In this document: piece after piece, positions 12,759-26,067 of the stretch
Layout: the number at the start of each line of letters is the position of its first letter
Position numbering within the stretch: position 1 is the first letter of the stretch
Assembly: GCA_963920765.1 (NCBI GenBank)
Contig: OY987242.1
Span: forward strand, 29,474,002-29,538,001
Length of the DNA stretch: 64,000 nt
From: Ulota crispa
Taxonomy: Eukaryota; Streptophyta; Bryopsida; Orthotrichales; Orthotrichaceae
Direction: 5' to 3'
Position numbers and translations under genes: made by a program
The notes under the pieces: model-generated
The model's database searches: none
The model's input: only the letters and a program-made list of their open reading frames with translations
Told to the model about the DNA's origin: nothing

Positions 12759-13974
12759 CCCCTAAATGCTCAAGGCCATTTTTCTTAAAAAAAACACTCA
12801 AAAATGTCACTCATGTGAGACCATGAGAGAACACTTTTCTTTTTACTACAAATTTAACAGTAAAATCTTACATAAGACTTATGCAAGAAACCACAATAAG
12901 AATTTCATGAAGTTTGACCATACGGATTGAGAGATATGATTATTTGAAGTTAGAATATATGGTTTTTTTAACCTCTAAACATGTCACCCATAAAAACTGA
13001 TTGTTTACATTCTAAAATAATTGTGATGTCTAACCACTCTCCATATCTGAGAGCCAAGGTTAACCCCTAAATGCCCAAGGCACCCAATTTGGGTTTCCAA
13101 AAAACTTTAGGAAACTTTGAAACCTTGTTGAAGGTATGGATTTTATCATTTCTAGGTTTTTTTTCTTGGAAAAGTTGCGCGCTAAAGTTAGCTTCAGTGT
13201 TCAAATTCAATTTCCTCCATATCTTATTCCACTTGTTTTTGGTGGAAGGTTAATTACAAGCATACATTTGGTGACATGAATAGTGTCGAGAATAGTGTCA
13301 TGAATAGTGTCACAGAACCTATGAGAAGTTGCCACATTGAAAAGATGGGCATCAAGTTGAGCAAAAGGTGAAGATTTCCTTTGGGCACTCCCTTGGGCAA
13401 TAAGGGCCTTTTTTCTGAAATTTTGACATCTAAATAACTCTAAAAGTGCTTTTGGACTAATTTCACTTGGAATTTCTTTGTTATAAAAATTAGAATCCTT
13501 TCACCGTTGAAAATTCTTTCATTCATAATGATTTTGGTCAATAATTGAAGTTGAAAATTTCTTTGTATTAGACAGTTGGGTTTTGACAATTGCATTGCAA
13601 GCTCATTTGTGAAATTGTGGTCATGGATTTGGAAGGGGGGCTGTTGGTATTGAAGTAACAACAATAAATACTAAAGCATCCTAAATGATTTTTTTCCAAT
13701 TTTGTATCCAAAAGTTACCAATTTGCATTAGAAGTTTCGGGTAGCTCCAAAATAAGCAAAAAATTCCATACTCACCATCATTCAATCACAAATATCTTAA
13801 AATCCGAGCGGTCATTTTGGATTCTTTTTGGGTAGCTCCATCTAGAAGCCTTGAAGTTCAAGATTCAACAGTTACAATTTTATTTTGATGTTTAACAATG
13901 ATCTTACAAGGACAATTCAAAAACTTGAAAACTGCCTTCCAAAAACAAGAAAAACACCCTTGAGCATTTAGGGG
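12759..13974. mobile_element. TTAA-flanked piggyBac-like non-autonomous element
   Basis: Both ends carry the 17-base inverted repeat CCCCTAAATGCTCAAGG, bordered by TTAA at 12755-12758 and 13975-13978. A second left-type end (TTAA then CCCCTAAATGCCCAAGG) lies inside at 13060-13080, so this is probably two elements, one nested in or abutting the other. No transposase is encoded. Confidence 0.75.
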
Positions 13975-13978
13975 TTAA

Positions 13979-15237
13979 AATAACACTCCAATCGCACTAG
14001 GGACTATGAACTCAAATAGAACCAATTTATTAAAAAACAATTTTTGTTCGTTTCCTAAATAATCACATTATAAACTTTGGTGAGAATTCTTACACTAAAG
14101 CAAGAAAATTTGGAATATTAGTTCCTTCAGTTAGCAAGGAAATCTTGACCCTTCAAAATATCTGATTAGGGTTTTTGTTTAAATCTTTTTTTAAACTTAT
14201 AATAACATTTTGTATAGAATGCTGGACAATAAAAAAGTTGTAATGGAGTGGTTAAATTTCTTTTTAATAGTTATTAATCAATATGATATATCTACATATT
14301 GAATGAATACACCATATGTACCTTTAGGACAAATAATAGATGTTCAATTTACATTCAAAATCTTTCACCCACATTCCATGAATGTTGATAGATTTGTCAT
14401 TTCAAATGAAAATTGTAACTAGCATTGCCAAATTCTTTTGAAACAAAGTTGTTATACTATTTTGTAATTTTGTTTGAAAAAAGAGTAAAGTCCCTTCAAT
14501 ATATAAAGGCAAAATAGGTTAAAAATTGGGGAAGGTATACCAATATCCAAGAAACATATGAGACAAGTCTATAGTGAAGGAGCATTGTCACAAAGTGCAA
14601 ATGATTCTTCTTTAGTGATTCTTTTCTTCAATGTCTGAGCATGACAACGCTATTTGGTGAGCACAAAACGGTGAGCCATGAGCAAGGATCCAAGATTTCA
14701 TGAGCAAAAACAAATTCTCAACTCAAAAATAATGGAATAACTAAAATAATAACAATTGTTTCAAGAGACGATAATTTAAATAACACAATTATGGGGCCCT
14801 CTATACACACGGTTGTAGATGGGAAAATTTATTTTGACAAAAAAATCCCAGCTCACAACTCATGGCTCACGGATCCCACTTGGAAAATCCAAGAACAACA
14901 ATTACTCAAAAACAACAAACAATTTTATACTGCAAAATTTGATTGTTATTTTTGAGTTTTACAATTCCAGACCAGCATGGAAGTTTGCCCCTTCATGAAT
15001 GAATGAAGCACCTTTTTTTTTGCATAAATCCGAAAGACAAGCTCTTCCTGTTGTTGAATAATGATGACATGGTGAGCTCAAGATAAGGATCTTCGATTCC
15101 TTTTTTCTGATTTGATTCAAAGGCTTGTTGAGACCAGCTCCTCAAGAACGTCATGAAGTCATATGTACATATTTCACATTCCCTTTCAAAACTTAGCTAA
15201 CTCCGGCTCCATTTTCACATTTTTCCCGACATCTGGA
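13979..15237. other. Intergenic, nothing recognised
   Basis: AT-rich sequence between a TTAA element and the 3' end of the F-box gene. It presumably includes that gene's 3' untranslated region. No open frame, RNA gene or repeat end is supported. Confidence 0.5.
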
Positions 15238-17047
15238 CTAGAAGCTAAAACAGGAGAAATCCAAACTCCTAGTCCAGCGCCGTGGTTTGAAGGCAAAATC
15301 TTGGTCCAAGTGTGAAACAATCTCGCCCACTTTAGACACAATGGTTTCATAACTAATCGGACTACTGGTATGAACACAAATCTCCAGAGAAGCCAGGCTT
15401 GGTTTCAGCAAGATACCCAAAGTGGTAAGACAGGAGTCAAGATTTTGAGGTATCATGTGGAGTATGAGGCGCTTGAAGGGAGGCCATTTCTCCACTTTGG
15501 ACAGCTGATCCACATTCATTTCCATGGAGTGCCAGAGTCCAGGCCCAACATTCAGAACGGCAAGTCTTTGACACAGCAGGAGTTTGTCGAAGCAAGGAAG
15601 GTTGAACGGGATGCCCTTGAGAACACCCAACCATTGTCCCTCTTCCCCTAACGCCATGCATGGTATATCCAAGAACAATTTCTCCAGATTGACATTGGCA
15701 GTAACAAGGCTCGAGAGTATGTCAAAACTCGAAGTCCCGTACAGTAACTCCTGCAAATTGAGAAGATCCTTCAAGTCCACCTTCCACGACTCTCGAACTT
15801 CGAGATTGAAAGCCATGAATTTCAAACCAGTGGCACTGATGGTGAGGCTCTCGGGACACAGCATCTTCAGCTGCAACTTTTCAAGGTTCGGCAGTTGAAT
15901 GCTCACGTCCTTGGCCATCGTTGACAGACCGAGACATAGAACCTTCATGTATGGGAAGTCCAAACAGCCATGGGTTACTCCAAACACTCCCAGCAGAACC
16001 AACGTCGTTAAGTTTCTCATGAACTTATTGACGAGTTGTAACGTGTCACCTGTCACTTTCACACACCGCATTGTGAAACTCCTCATCGTCGGCATGGCCT
16101 CCAACTCAGCCGAGTCGATAAACATGTTCCGCAAATCCATGCTCTTCAGTAATTTGCCTATCAACAACAAAAATAATAGGCGACATCACTCTACCACGGA
16201 CACCACGAGTACTAACTGTTCATCGAATATATTGTTCAGCTATTTTCCACGACCTGGGGTTCGTCAATTCAATACTAACACGACCGTGGCCTTGACCGAG
16301 GCATCCATCAGGAACAAGCATAAAGTTTATAGGGTCTAATGTACTGTACAATACTGTACTGAGGAGCGGCACGGCGAAATTTAGTAAGAACTGGACGTGG
16401 TTGAAGTGCCGGTAGTGTCCAAACTTACAGTTCTGAGATAATATTTTGAGGATGCTCGTTCTGCGCATGATAGCCTGCTGTCCATAATCCACAATACACA
16501 AGTGCTGGAGAGTCGCTCGGACAGAAGGTATCCATCTAATCACATGAAACGGGTCGCTGAGCCAAAAATCTGTTCTTCTTCGCTCTCCTTCGGGAACAGT
16601 CTTTGACTGCAGCTTTGCCTCAATCTCTATCCTGATCTGCAGAAGCAAAGGCTTTCCCTTCAGGAAATCAACCACCACTTCCCTGAATATGAAGAGGCTT
16701 TTCTCATCACCAGAAGAGCCTTGGTCGTCGTCGTCACTGCTGGAAGCGGACGCCTGTTGCCCATGTGCAGCAACGGACGTGCTGGCTTCACCTATTGAAT
16801 TCGAGAGCGTCGTTCCAGCTCTTACAGCCTCATGGTACTTGTTTGGACAAATCAACCGCACTGAACGAATCCGACTCCCAGCTTCCTTGAAACTTTTGCA
16901 CACGCAAACAGCACTTGCGATGTGGCTTGCATTCTCAATTGCAAGTCTGTTAAATATATCTTCGAGTATGTTTTGAGGCAGCGCTAACACCTTGGACGCC
17001 GAGGTGCCTCGAAACTGCATCTGATTTTCGAGAACATTTAAATCCAT
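15238..17047 (-). CDS. F-box protein with degenerate leucine-rich repeats
   Basis: F-box proteins are substrate receptors of SCF (SKP1-Cullin-F-box) E3 ubiquitin ligases. Two exons, 17047-16429 and 16157-15238, join through a 271 bp intron (donor GTAAGT, acceptor ttgatag) at codon phase 1 to give 512 residues. The F-box lies at about residues 21-58 (LALPQNILEDIFNRL, then CVCKSFKEAG). It is followed by a Ser/Asp-rich low-complexity stretch (SSSDDDDQGSSGDE). The second exon is rich in Leu at LRR-like spacing (LVLLGVFGV, LCLGLSTM, LEKLQLKML, LQELLYG, LEKLFLDIP), as in plant F-box/LRR proteins. The start is the first ATG, and the reading frame is clean throughout. The substrate cannot be inferred. 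Confidence 0.88.
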
Positions 17048-17478
17048 TTCTACAATACAAGCTTTTAATCGACTGGAGCATTTCTGTACAGAAGAAACCG
17101 TTCACAAAAAACCACAAACTCACAAGTTTGGGAAATGCATCACCACCGTGGATTCACTGAACCTGTTGCTCTCAAAAGAGGGCAGGAGGCTCAGCACCTA
17201 AGAATTATGCATTCACTTCACCTATAACTGATGAGAGATCAGCTCATGACGTCTGAATTTTGTACATTCCACTCACGTGCTTGACACTAAGGCCATCACA
17301 TGTGACATAATCGTCGCCACGCAGCAGAGGTCACGATATTCTGAAATTGACCTGATTCACAGCCTATTAACACGAACGTTAAGTTGGTGAGATTTTTCTC
17401 ATCATGGTGGCCTCACGGTAGCCTTTCTGATGAGTGATGTTGATCTTTGGTGTGAATGGGCTATGAAACAAAAGTCCA

Positions 17479-18482
17479 TCAGCACGTGACTTCATGTACC
17501 TGGCATGGTCTGTAATAAAGAATATAATAGTTTGTAACGATGATGCTCCGCACGGCATGAAAGTATGCAATTGTGGAAATATGCTCCAGCTCATCACGAA
17601 TAACTGAAGCAAAATCTCGAGGATCCATTTCCTCCAGTTTGAGTGACGTCTACAGAGGACTCTACAACCGGATGACAAGTGCATTAATTATTCACAAAAC
17701 TCCACACCCCTACCCCCAAATTGGATCCTCAAAACACCGACAGATATCATTGAAACGCTGTTAGTCGGTAGTGCGAAACTGTCAACACAGGCATATGAAC
17801 TTAACCTTTCATCTAGCCTGAGCTTACAGACTCAGATACCACAACAAATACATTCAACAATATTCTATGATTTCGAAGCTGCTTCAGGTCGAATGATGGT
17901 GATGAGTTGAACAGCGCAGGAGTTCAGAAGTTAGCGTGTGCAAATCATTTGGAATTTAGCTTTTCTTTTCAAGAACAAGGAATTGATTGCAACTGGATTG
18001 AAGTGATTAGAAGTTTGCATGCACCGGTTCTGAGAATCACAACAGTGCATCTATAACCAAACTTCATAATAGTGCAGACAGATCCAGATCGTGAGACATA
18101 CCTTGTGCTCAACAGAAAGCCGCATTGAATTGAGATTACCATGCCGATATACAAAATCTCGCTCACGACGACAGGTCTGTTGTACGTTCAGAGCGCTCCA
18201 GTTGTTTTCAAGCACCGCCAGTCCAACCGCCACACCTGCCCCGACAAGCAACGCAATCAAACTTATTGCAAGGCACTTGAGAAGGAGAATTAAAAGTGCC
18301 GATGTCTTTGCAGATTCATTCGCTCCAAAGCAAACCTCGGTATCTCGTAAATTACAAGTTCCTGAGTAAGCGTACCATACATTCCTGGGCAGCAATGTGA
18401 CGAATAAGTCGTTCCGAATGGAGCCCACCGATTTCCTTGTTTTCAGCTCAACTGTGACCCTGGAAAAAATACCGACATTCAT
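17479..18482 (-). CDS. Unrecognised two-exon membrane protein
   Basis: Exons 18482-18102 and 17649-17479 join in phase 0 (donor GTATGT after SVEHK, acceptor ctctgtag) to give 183 residues. One strongly hydrophobic segment of about 27 residues (LILLLKCLAISLIALLVGAG, continuing VAVGLAVLE) near residues 70-96 predicts a single membrane span. The second exon encodes EEMDPRDFASVIRDELEHIS and ends RPCQVHEVTC. I do not recognise the family. The next gene, the F-box gene, starts 432 bp downstream on the same strand. The model is inferred from open frame and splice sites only; further 5' exons are possible. Confidence 0.4.
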
Positions 18483-18910
18483 TGGCGCATTCCCAACCTC
18501 AGGTCAAAGCACGAGATTCTACCCTCAAACCCTACTTTAAGGACACTTAAACCCTAATTTTAGGACATTCAAATCTTAATTAAAGTTATTAGCCTCCAAT
18601 TCTCGCACCATGTGGCAAGTACCTTCACTTGTCGGTCGCCCTACACCCTAAAAATCCGGTGATTTTCGTTCCGACGCGTACCGCACTTGATTTTTTTTTG
18701 CCACTGTAGACTTTTCCAATTGGAGCTCTCCAGTGCTCTACTATTGACTGACTGGTCAATGCGTGCCTCTATATTCAAAGATTTTCAGATCCGAAAGAAG
18801 CAAAGAAGATTTTAGCTTCCTACTACTACACTTGTAACTTTCTGCACAGCTAGCTTCGTCCATCAAGAAAAAGGCTCTGACCTGATTTGCTTAACGAAAA
18901 GTTGCAGAGA

Positions 18911-18980
18911 ATGAGGAACAGTAGTATCGCCGACGACGTGGAAGGATTACCGATACAATGCTCGGTGGTCAGTTCAACCG
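18911..18980 (+). CDS. Possible first coding exon of an unfinished gene
   Basis: An ATG opens 23 codons (MRNSSIADDVEGLPIQCSVV, then SST) that run straight into a strong donor, CCG|GTAAGC, at 18981. The upstream 430 bp, shared with the minus-strand gene starting at 18482, is less AT-rich than the surroundings and could be a divergent promoter. No matching second exon was found before the MITE at 19457, so the gene may be truncated or its next exon lies farther on. Confidence 0.25.
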
Positions 18981-19456
18981 GTAAGCTTGTGGAAACTAAT
19001 TCAATTTTGAGCAGCGGAGGGGAATGATTTTATACAAAATCTGTACAGTACAGTGTTTTTTCCGCCGCATGCTGAAGAATCTGCGGTGCCATGCGCAACG
19101 TGGTCGCCCCCCTGGCCTGGCTTGGTCCTCGCGAGCTGCAAGCGGAGGAATTTTTGACGTTTGCTTGTCTCGTGCTATCTCGGAATTAGGGTATCGCCGA
19201 GGGTAACGTCCTCGTTTGAACTTGTGTTTGGTATAAACTAAGTCAGCTGGCTGATCTTTGCAGCATAAAGGAAAAAGAAAGAAAAAAAACCGGGTTTAAC
19301 TTACATTGCCATGTGGAGGAAGTAAAATCAACGAATCTATGAATTTTTATTATAAACCACTGAAGTATTTGTGTCAGTAAGAGAATCTCGTGCAACCCTG
19401 CAATTATCTAGGTCACTTCAATTTCTCTCTATCCCCAACTGTGCAACTCTCTAAGT
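18981..19456. other. Intergenic, nothing recognised
   Basis: Follows the possible exon donor. A short open frame at 19024-19206 is Arg/Cys-rich and unconvincing. Confidence 0.4.
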
Positions 19457-19768
19457 AAGGTAGGAGCACCCACAAGCACTAGTTAAGGTATTTGAACATG
19501 ATGATTATTAATAAACATCTAGCAAATTATAGGATCCTATTAGGAACAAAAAAAATGAGTTTGCACTTTCGAGTGTATTATTTGGTACTGTGAGAATAAG
19601 TTGTGAATTTTTAATGAGCAAACTGCCATAGCACCCATAACCACTTTCAAGATTTCATGTTCACATGTTGTACATCCTTGTAATTACATCTATTCACTTC
19701 CACAGATTTTCCAATATTTCAAAAATGACAGTTATGGGGACACTGACGCTTATGGGTGTTCTTGCCTT
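19457..19768. repeat. MITE family A copy 2
   Basis: Left end AAGGTAGGAGCACCCACAAG and right end, reversed, AAGGCAAGAACACCCATAAG. The interior matches the copy in the amylase intron (8534-8837, opposite orientation) and the copy at 57221-57514 (same orientation). Confidence 0.72.
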
Positions 19769-21283
19769 ATAGTGCCAGTTAATCACAAGTCAAGGAACTC
19801 CCTAAAGCAATAAAGTAATCTATGATGATAAGAAAATGTAGCTTTAAGAGGGTTTAGAGACTCCTTCAAATAGGGCTTATTTGAAGGGGGAAAGTAAATG
19901 TAAAGGTTGACACACGCTATAACTGGTTGCTTTCATCCGGAAATGATAGGGGCCTAGACATTTGGAGGGTTGCAAAAGATGCTCTTACTACACTTTCTAC
20001 AAACTATATTTTCTCTTGGGATTAGCAAGTTGTCCTAACTTACTTATTGCTTTTGGAAGTTCCTTGACTTGTGATTGGTTGGCAACACATTTAGTGAGTT
20101 GCAATGTTAGGGATACAAGTGGCCATTCCCTTTTAAATGGAAAGATTTCTATTGAAGTGACCTCCGTAATTGGAGGGTTGCAAGAGATGCTCTCAAATAA
20201 GCCATATTTGAAGGGGTCACTAAACCCTATTACAAGCTATAATATTTTCTCTTGGGATTAGCAAGTTGTCAAAACTTACTTATTGCTTTTGGAAGTTCCA
20301 TGACTTGTGATTGGTTGGAAGTATATATAGTGAGTTATACTGTTGGAGATACAAGTGGCCATCCCCTCTTAAATGGAAATTTCAATTGAAGGGTGCTTTG
20401 TAATTGGAGGGTGGCTTGAGATACGTACTCTAACATGATATAAAATATTCTCTACTATTGAGCATTGGGGTGTCAAGCATGAGGCATCTGTTAGTCACCC
20501 AAATTTGAAATTCAAAAAAGAGGGAGAGGAAAAGGTAGGGAAAAGGAGGATGAAATATCATTAGAAATTTGAAGGGGAGGGAGGAAAAAGGGCAAGGAAG
20601 GGGCGGGTGAAAATATACCTCAAAAATCATTCTAAATGAAGAGAAACATGGTGCAAAAAAATGCAAGACATACTCATAAGACATTAACTGTGAAATGTGA
20701 AAATTGGAATTAGATTATACTTCACTTATGATGAAACATGTGTACATAAATAAAGTCTAGGACACTTCAATCTATGCATTGGGCTTCACTAGGTCCCTAT
20801 GTCCCCTTCAACTCCTACTCTATTTTTACTACAAATTTAGTGCAAACCCTCCCAAATCTTAGGGTCCCAGGAAAGAAGAAGTGGGGTTTTTGGTAAATTT
20901 GTTCATACTAATCAAACAAACCAACAACTCTCAACTCTCAAGAAGACCCTGGTTTTTTCCTTGCAAGGGATTTTTTCAAATCCTAGGGTCCAATGGTTTT
21001 GGGAAATACATGACACTAGTGTTCACAACTTAGTTCCAAATAAAGGAGTAATGGGGTTATCAAAGCAAGGCATTTTTTAACCCTTGAATGCTGGGAAGAC
21101 CCTTTATGGCCGTATCTCTCATTTTTCTTGTATTTGAGTGGGTTCTCGATGGAATTAGGGGTGACAATGTAATTGACTTAAGTGTGGGCTCCTAAGTCGC
21201 CTTCAACGTGACATCTAGCAACCCAAATTATACAATACAATGCTTGAAAATTGGTAGAGCACAGGGAATACTATATAGGCTAG
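19769..21283. repeat. Gene-free stretch with a tandem duplication
   Basis: Between 19964 and about 20405 a unit of 208-234 bp occurs twice head to tail, with a third start at 20406. Each unit opens with ggagggttgcaa and contains tctcttgggattagcaagtt and gaagttcc(t/a)tgacttgtgat. The rest is AT-rich. A TTAA followed by CCCTTGAATGCTGGG at 21077-21095 looks like an orphan left end of the TTAA element family. Confidence 0.6.
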
Positions 21284-22168
21284 TGTATAGTACCCAAAAG
21301 AAAGAGTACATAACACCCTTTTATGGCATCCAAAGAAGTATGTATAACAAAGAATACAACTGACATTTCATTCTCACATTTTTAATATGCGATCCTCGTG
21401 CAATCTTAATAAAGCATATCAAATTTCAGTTACTAAAACCCAAAATCTTATTTTTGATAAATGGTTTTGTGTCAAAATCATGGTTTTACAAGAAAGTTGT
21501 TCAATAAATAGTGGTGATGAATTTTTGGGATTTGATTGCATAGATATGTAAGAGACATCCATACGCACATCTTCCTTTCAAACAAACATTTCCAAAAAAA
21601 TATTTATTTTCCCTCTATAGAGATTTTAATGTTAGAGTGATTATGACCAAATTTAGTAAAATACATATTTCTTCATGGAAATTAGTTCTTGCTATTTGAC
21701 TCATACATTGTGATTAGGTTTGTACCTTTAAACATGATGATATGTTTCTTTTGCCAAAAACTAGTTTCCATGAAGAAATATGTATTTTACTGAATTTGGT
21801 CATAATCACTCTAACATTAAAATCTCTATAGAGGGAAAATAAATATTTTTTTGGAAATGTTTGTTTGAAAGGAAGATGTGCGTATGGATGTCTCTTACAT
21901 ATCTATGCAATCAAATCCCAAAAATTCATCACCACTATTTATTGAACAACTTTCTTGTAAAACCATGATTTTGACACAAAACCATTTATCAAAAATAAGA
22001 TTTTGGGTTTTAGTAACTGAAATTTGATATGCTTCATCAAGATTGCATGAGGATCGCATATTAAAAATGTGAGAATGAAATGTCAGTTGTATTCTTTGTT
22101 ATACATACTTCTTTGGATGCCATAAAAGGGTGTTATGTACTCTTTCTTTTTAGTACTATATAGTATGT
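21284..22168. repeat. Long foldback family B, copy 1
   Basis: Arms of about 405 bp (21284-21690 and 21761-22168) are near-identical inverted copies around a 70 bp spacer. The arms share phrases with the foldback at 39445-40328, for example atggttttacaagaaa, gatttgattgcat/gatttgatagcat, and the spacer phrase catacattgtgat. This shows one family with a conserved layout. There is no coding capacity, and the superfamily is not identified. Confidence 0.8.
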
Positions 22169-24266
22169 ATGGGGGGAGCCCGGCCCACCCTCCCAATTGC
22201 ATCTTGCTGATTTTCAATCCACACCGTATTGGTGAGATACGGTCCCGTATACCAGAGGCTCGGAGGCCCAATAGGCGTTCAAGGATTAAACTCACCCAAA
22301 TCAAGGATCTTACCACTTGCCTTTTTTTCCTTTTCTTTTTTATCTAAGCATAAGTACAAGTTTACAATTATTTGTTCACTGAGACTGAAAATATATAAAG
22401 CTAGTAAATGTTTTAAAAAATTTGACAAAAATCATAGATAGCCAGGGCAGTATATGACACCATAAATGCACTCAAAGAACTCATTTCTTTATCTCATAAC
22501 TTGAGAGGAATATTTGTATTGCAAATATGTATATCTCAAGATATAACTATAATAATAATTGCATGTTTCCAAGATAATCTCTTTCACCTCATTCAATTTT
22601 ATCAAAAGTTCAAAGAATGGCCAATGTCAAGTGGCTAACAGAATTTTGGATCAAGTATGCTCACAAACCTACACTAGACCTTTTATCATTGTTAAAGTTT
22701 TCAATTCTCTTGGTGATTTCTTATCAAGAACTCCGGTTCTCCTGAGTTTACTGTCAATTTCTGAAGGCAAAACTGCCAGGGAAAATTTAGACCCCCTACT
22801 GAATAAGAATAAATTTCAACAAACTCGTACTTTTGGCATTCGGTATGTGTTTTGTAGCAGATACCAAATACAATTACATTTTCATAATGCCCTAAATTCC
22901 TATACATTTTTAGACAATTTACATTATTGTAGAGGACACATGGCAATAGCTGACAAGAGCTTAACAATATTTTTAATCCTCTAGTATCTGTAGGGGTTGA
23001 TATGGCCATTGAATCACAGTGTTAATTCCTGATTAATTATCCTTCTCAAATTTTCCCTCTTCTACATAAACTTGCCACAACAAACAGTGAAACTCCAAAA
23101 TTGGAAATAGCGTACACACTTCAAATTACAAAAAGAATATTTTGGACTCACCTCAATGATATATGTATATCAGTCAGTCAGAAGTGCACGCAAATCACGA
23201 GATTTTGAAGTAGCTGCAAGAAGACAAAGAAGTCCAAGTTGGAGCCTTCATGTTTTTGTACTACTTTTGAAGATTTTCTATAGCGATTATGGTACGTCCA
23301 ATTACCATGCAATGTTTCTTGGTTATAAAAAAAAAAAAAGTCACAATTAATTCTGCTCTCTACGGTGTAACAATTTTAAAAAATGGTCAGTTTAAAACAG
23401 CGGATCGTTCATGGCTTCGTCCATAAAGAGTCAGATCTTGTAAAAAAAAAAAACCCCTGTGGGGAAAAAATCGGGTGCGTCCCGAGATGTCGGTCATTGT
23501 ATGATCATAATAATATGGAATACATGAAAAAATCCCTCAATAGGGGAAAAATCTAGAAACCCAATGGGGGAAGAAAATCGGATGACTCAACTAGAACTCA
23601 TATATAGTCCTAAGGAGGTACCACGTAACACGGTGGTACATAGCGCTAGCTAATGCTACTGCCGTCGCGAGTGCAGCATAGAGGTGGGGTAGTGAGCCAA
23701 TGATTCAGGAAGGAAGATTTAAGAGCTTCGTTTTCTCTACAGTGCTGGTGAATGGAACGCTAAGGGGCGAGTCCTATATGTATGGTGCTTGTTCATGCTC
23801 GCTTCATGACGCAGTCGAGTGCTGGTGTTTTGTTGCTAAACCACCAAGAGTCAGATCTTATAATCCACAGCCTATTTTGTGGAAGGTGCTTCTAATCGAC
23901 ACTAGTTGCACTCTCTGCACAGTCTCTTCTAGTAAGGACCAATTGAAGCCACAAATCCAAGCTTCTATATTTGCACCGCACCGTGTGACCATTAGTGGTT
24001 CTACGTTTGATCATTCCAACATTCAAGAAGTCGCTTACTGATCCAAATAAGAGCCACAGGCCACAGCCTCTTTCATTGAAGCACTGCTCCTGTGCTCCAC
24101 AAGACCGCCATTCCACCATGCACAAACTTTCAAACCACCACAAAAAATAGAGCTCTATTTCTCTTAGACTCTTCAAGTCCACCTTCTGGTTCAAACCGTT
24201 AACATTTGTAAGGACGATGAAAAATAGCTTCCGGAATAGAAATGACTCAGTTTGCTAAAACAAATA
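22169..24266. other. Intergenic, diverse repeat-like remnants
   Basis: No gene is supported. The phrase gagtcagatctt occurs twice (about 23428 and 23848). A GC-richer stretch at 23600-24190 carries a minus-strand open frame (24194-23892) beginning near VDLKSLREIELY; this faintly echoes the VDLKDLLNLQELL segment of the F-box gene and could be a paralogue scrap. That is a weak resemblance. Confidence 0.4.
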
Positions 24267-24550
24267 TTCCCTCCGTCTCAAAATGATCTTCCTAAAAGCA
24301 TGGGCATGCTAGCCAAACCCATGTCATCAAGTGAGTGGCCACCGGTGCTCTTCAAAAGTGTCTCAAAATTTCAATTTTCAAGCATTTTGAAACCACACTT
24401 TGAAAACTAATTTGAAACTCAAAATTTCAGAACAATAGGAGGACATCAAACTCTATTCATAAGTCAAAAAATTTGAAAAATGGTTCTTTTTCAAGCTCAA
24501 TCTAACATTTTGTGTAATAGGAAGATCATTTTAAGATCATTTTGGGACCG
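24267..24550. repeat. Stowaway-like MITE, right end decayed
   Basis: The left end reads TTCCCTCCGTCTCAAAATGA followed by TCTT, a classic Stowaway/Tc1-mariner MITE terminus in plants. The right end retains only AAGATCATTTTGGGAC before diverging. About 285 bp, non-coding. Confidence 0.65.
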
Positions 24551-24985
24551 CAGAATCCTCTCTTCGCTCTTCCAATCTGCCAACTCTACCAATTCTCATA
24601 TCAAGATTCAACGAGGATGGAAACCCCGAAGCAAAATTAATAATAAGGTCGTAGATGTCCAAGTCCGTGTTAGTCCCCTAGACGTCAATGCGTGTTTCCA
24701 GGTTCGTCGGACAGAAACATCGTTGCATGTGCCATAGCCAGAATCTATATTCTACACGGAATGAAAAACAGGAAGCCAATTTTCAGCAGCTTTCCTTCAA
24801 AATCAATCAATGACAACCGAATTATCACACGAAGGTTTTAAGAACGTCCAGCAAGAAGAGTTGAAGATAGAAACAACATACTGCAGCTCACTCTCAGGAA
24901 CTTCAAGAAGAAATCATGTACATTTTTGAAACAGCAAATTGAATTTTCAACTCGGCGATTGTAATAACTTGTTTCTTACTTGTTA

Positions 24986-25564
24986 CTCCCTCTGTCCCAT
25001 TATTAAGCTCCAAAAAACTTCTCCATGACGGATTAATTATATTTTTAGTCATTATGCTAGTGATAAATGCATTCTAGAATCAATATACCACCTACCAAAT
25101 ATCTGCAAAATCTCAAGTTTTTATGTTGATGTTTAAACACCCAAATTTCATGTAAAAAGTACCATATTTGTGCATAGTTTGTGAAGGCTGCCCGCTCCTC
25201 ATTATTTTAGTCTTTGTACTAACAACACATGCATTCTAGAATCAATATACCATCTACCAAATGTGTACAAAATCTCCAATTTTGATGTTGCCATTTGGGC
25301 ACCCAAATTCCATGCAAAAAATACCATATTTGTACATGCTGCGAGCTCCTCATTATTGATGATTTAAAGATTAGCAATAATGGTACCTCATATGGACAAG
25401 GCCAAGCTTGTCAAGAGAGCAATGCTCTTTAATTGCTTAACTTGCCCCCATGAGATCATTGAACATAACAAACGCTTTCTCAACAATTGAAATTAAAAAA
25501 AGGGAACTTTTTAGTGAGACAAGAGCTATGCCTAATTTGGAGCTTTATATTGGGACAGAGGGAG
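24986..25564. repeat. Stowaway-like MITE with internal duplication
   Basis: Ends CTCCCTCTGTCCCATTATTA and GGGACAGAGGGAG are inverted, flanked by a TA duplication at 24984-24985 and 25565-25566. At 579 bp it is long for a Stowaway. The interior contains a tandem duplication of about 140 bp: gcattctagaatcaatatac occurs at about 25069 and 25231, each followed by a similar block ending ccatatttgt. Confidence 0.8.
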
Positions 25565-25566
25565 TA

Positions 25567-26067
25567 CTTGTTTTTTTGCTTACTTACTCCTGACTTGTTT
25601 CAAAACGGTGAAACTTGCCTCTCAGACCAAAGAATGAGTATAAGCATCGTTGGAAACCTACTCTTCCACTCCACCATTTGAACCAAGGACTGGTATTCCA
25701 TATAGACAAGTGAAGACATACAAAAAAGTTAACACACACATCTATGCAGTCAGCTGAAGGTGATTCTCGAATTTTAGAAAAGACCAGATTGATATTGGAC
25801 TGGTGCGGGAATTCAGTCCTGAGGTTAACGTGTGTGAGTCACAGCTAAGCTTTCTACAAACAATATTTCCTGGCAAAACAATAGACCAGGATCTCCTTCT
25901 ATTCTACAAGTAGCATACCTTTTGGGCTTCAACACTAAGCTAAAGTGTTACAATCTGAATTCAAAGTCAATCTATGGATATTCTGGCAAAGATGCTATTT
26001 GCACCAATCATGTAGTATGAGCAATATTTGGAGCAGAGAGACAGCTACCAAATGTCAGCCTGCTGAA
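25567..26067. other. Intergenic, nothing recognised
   Basis: AT-rich stretch between a MITE and the terminal exon ending at 26068. It presumably includes the 3' untranslated region of that minus-strand gene. Confidence 0.4.

Noticed and set aside
15370-16339. Plus-strand frames opposite the F-box gene
   Set aside because: Antisense shadows of an exon with clear LRR composition.
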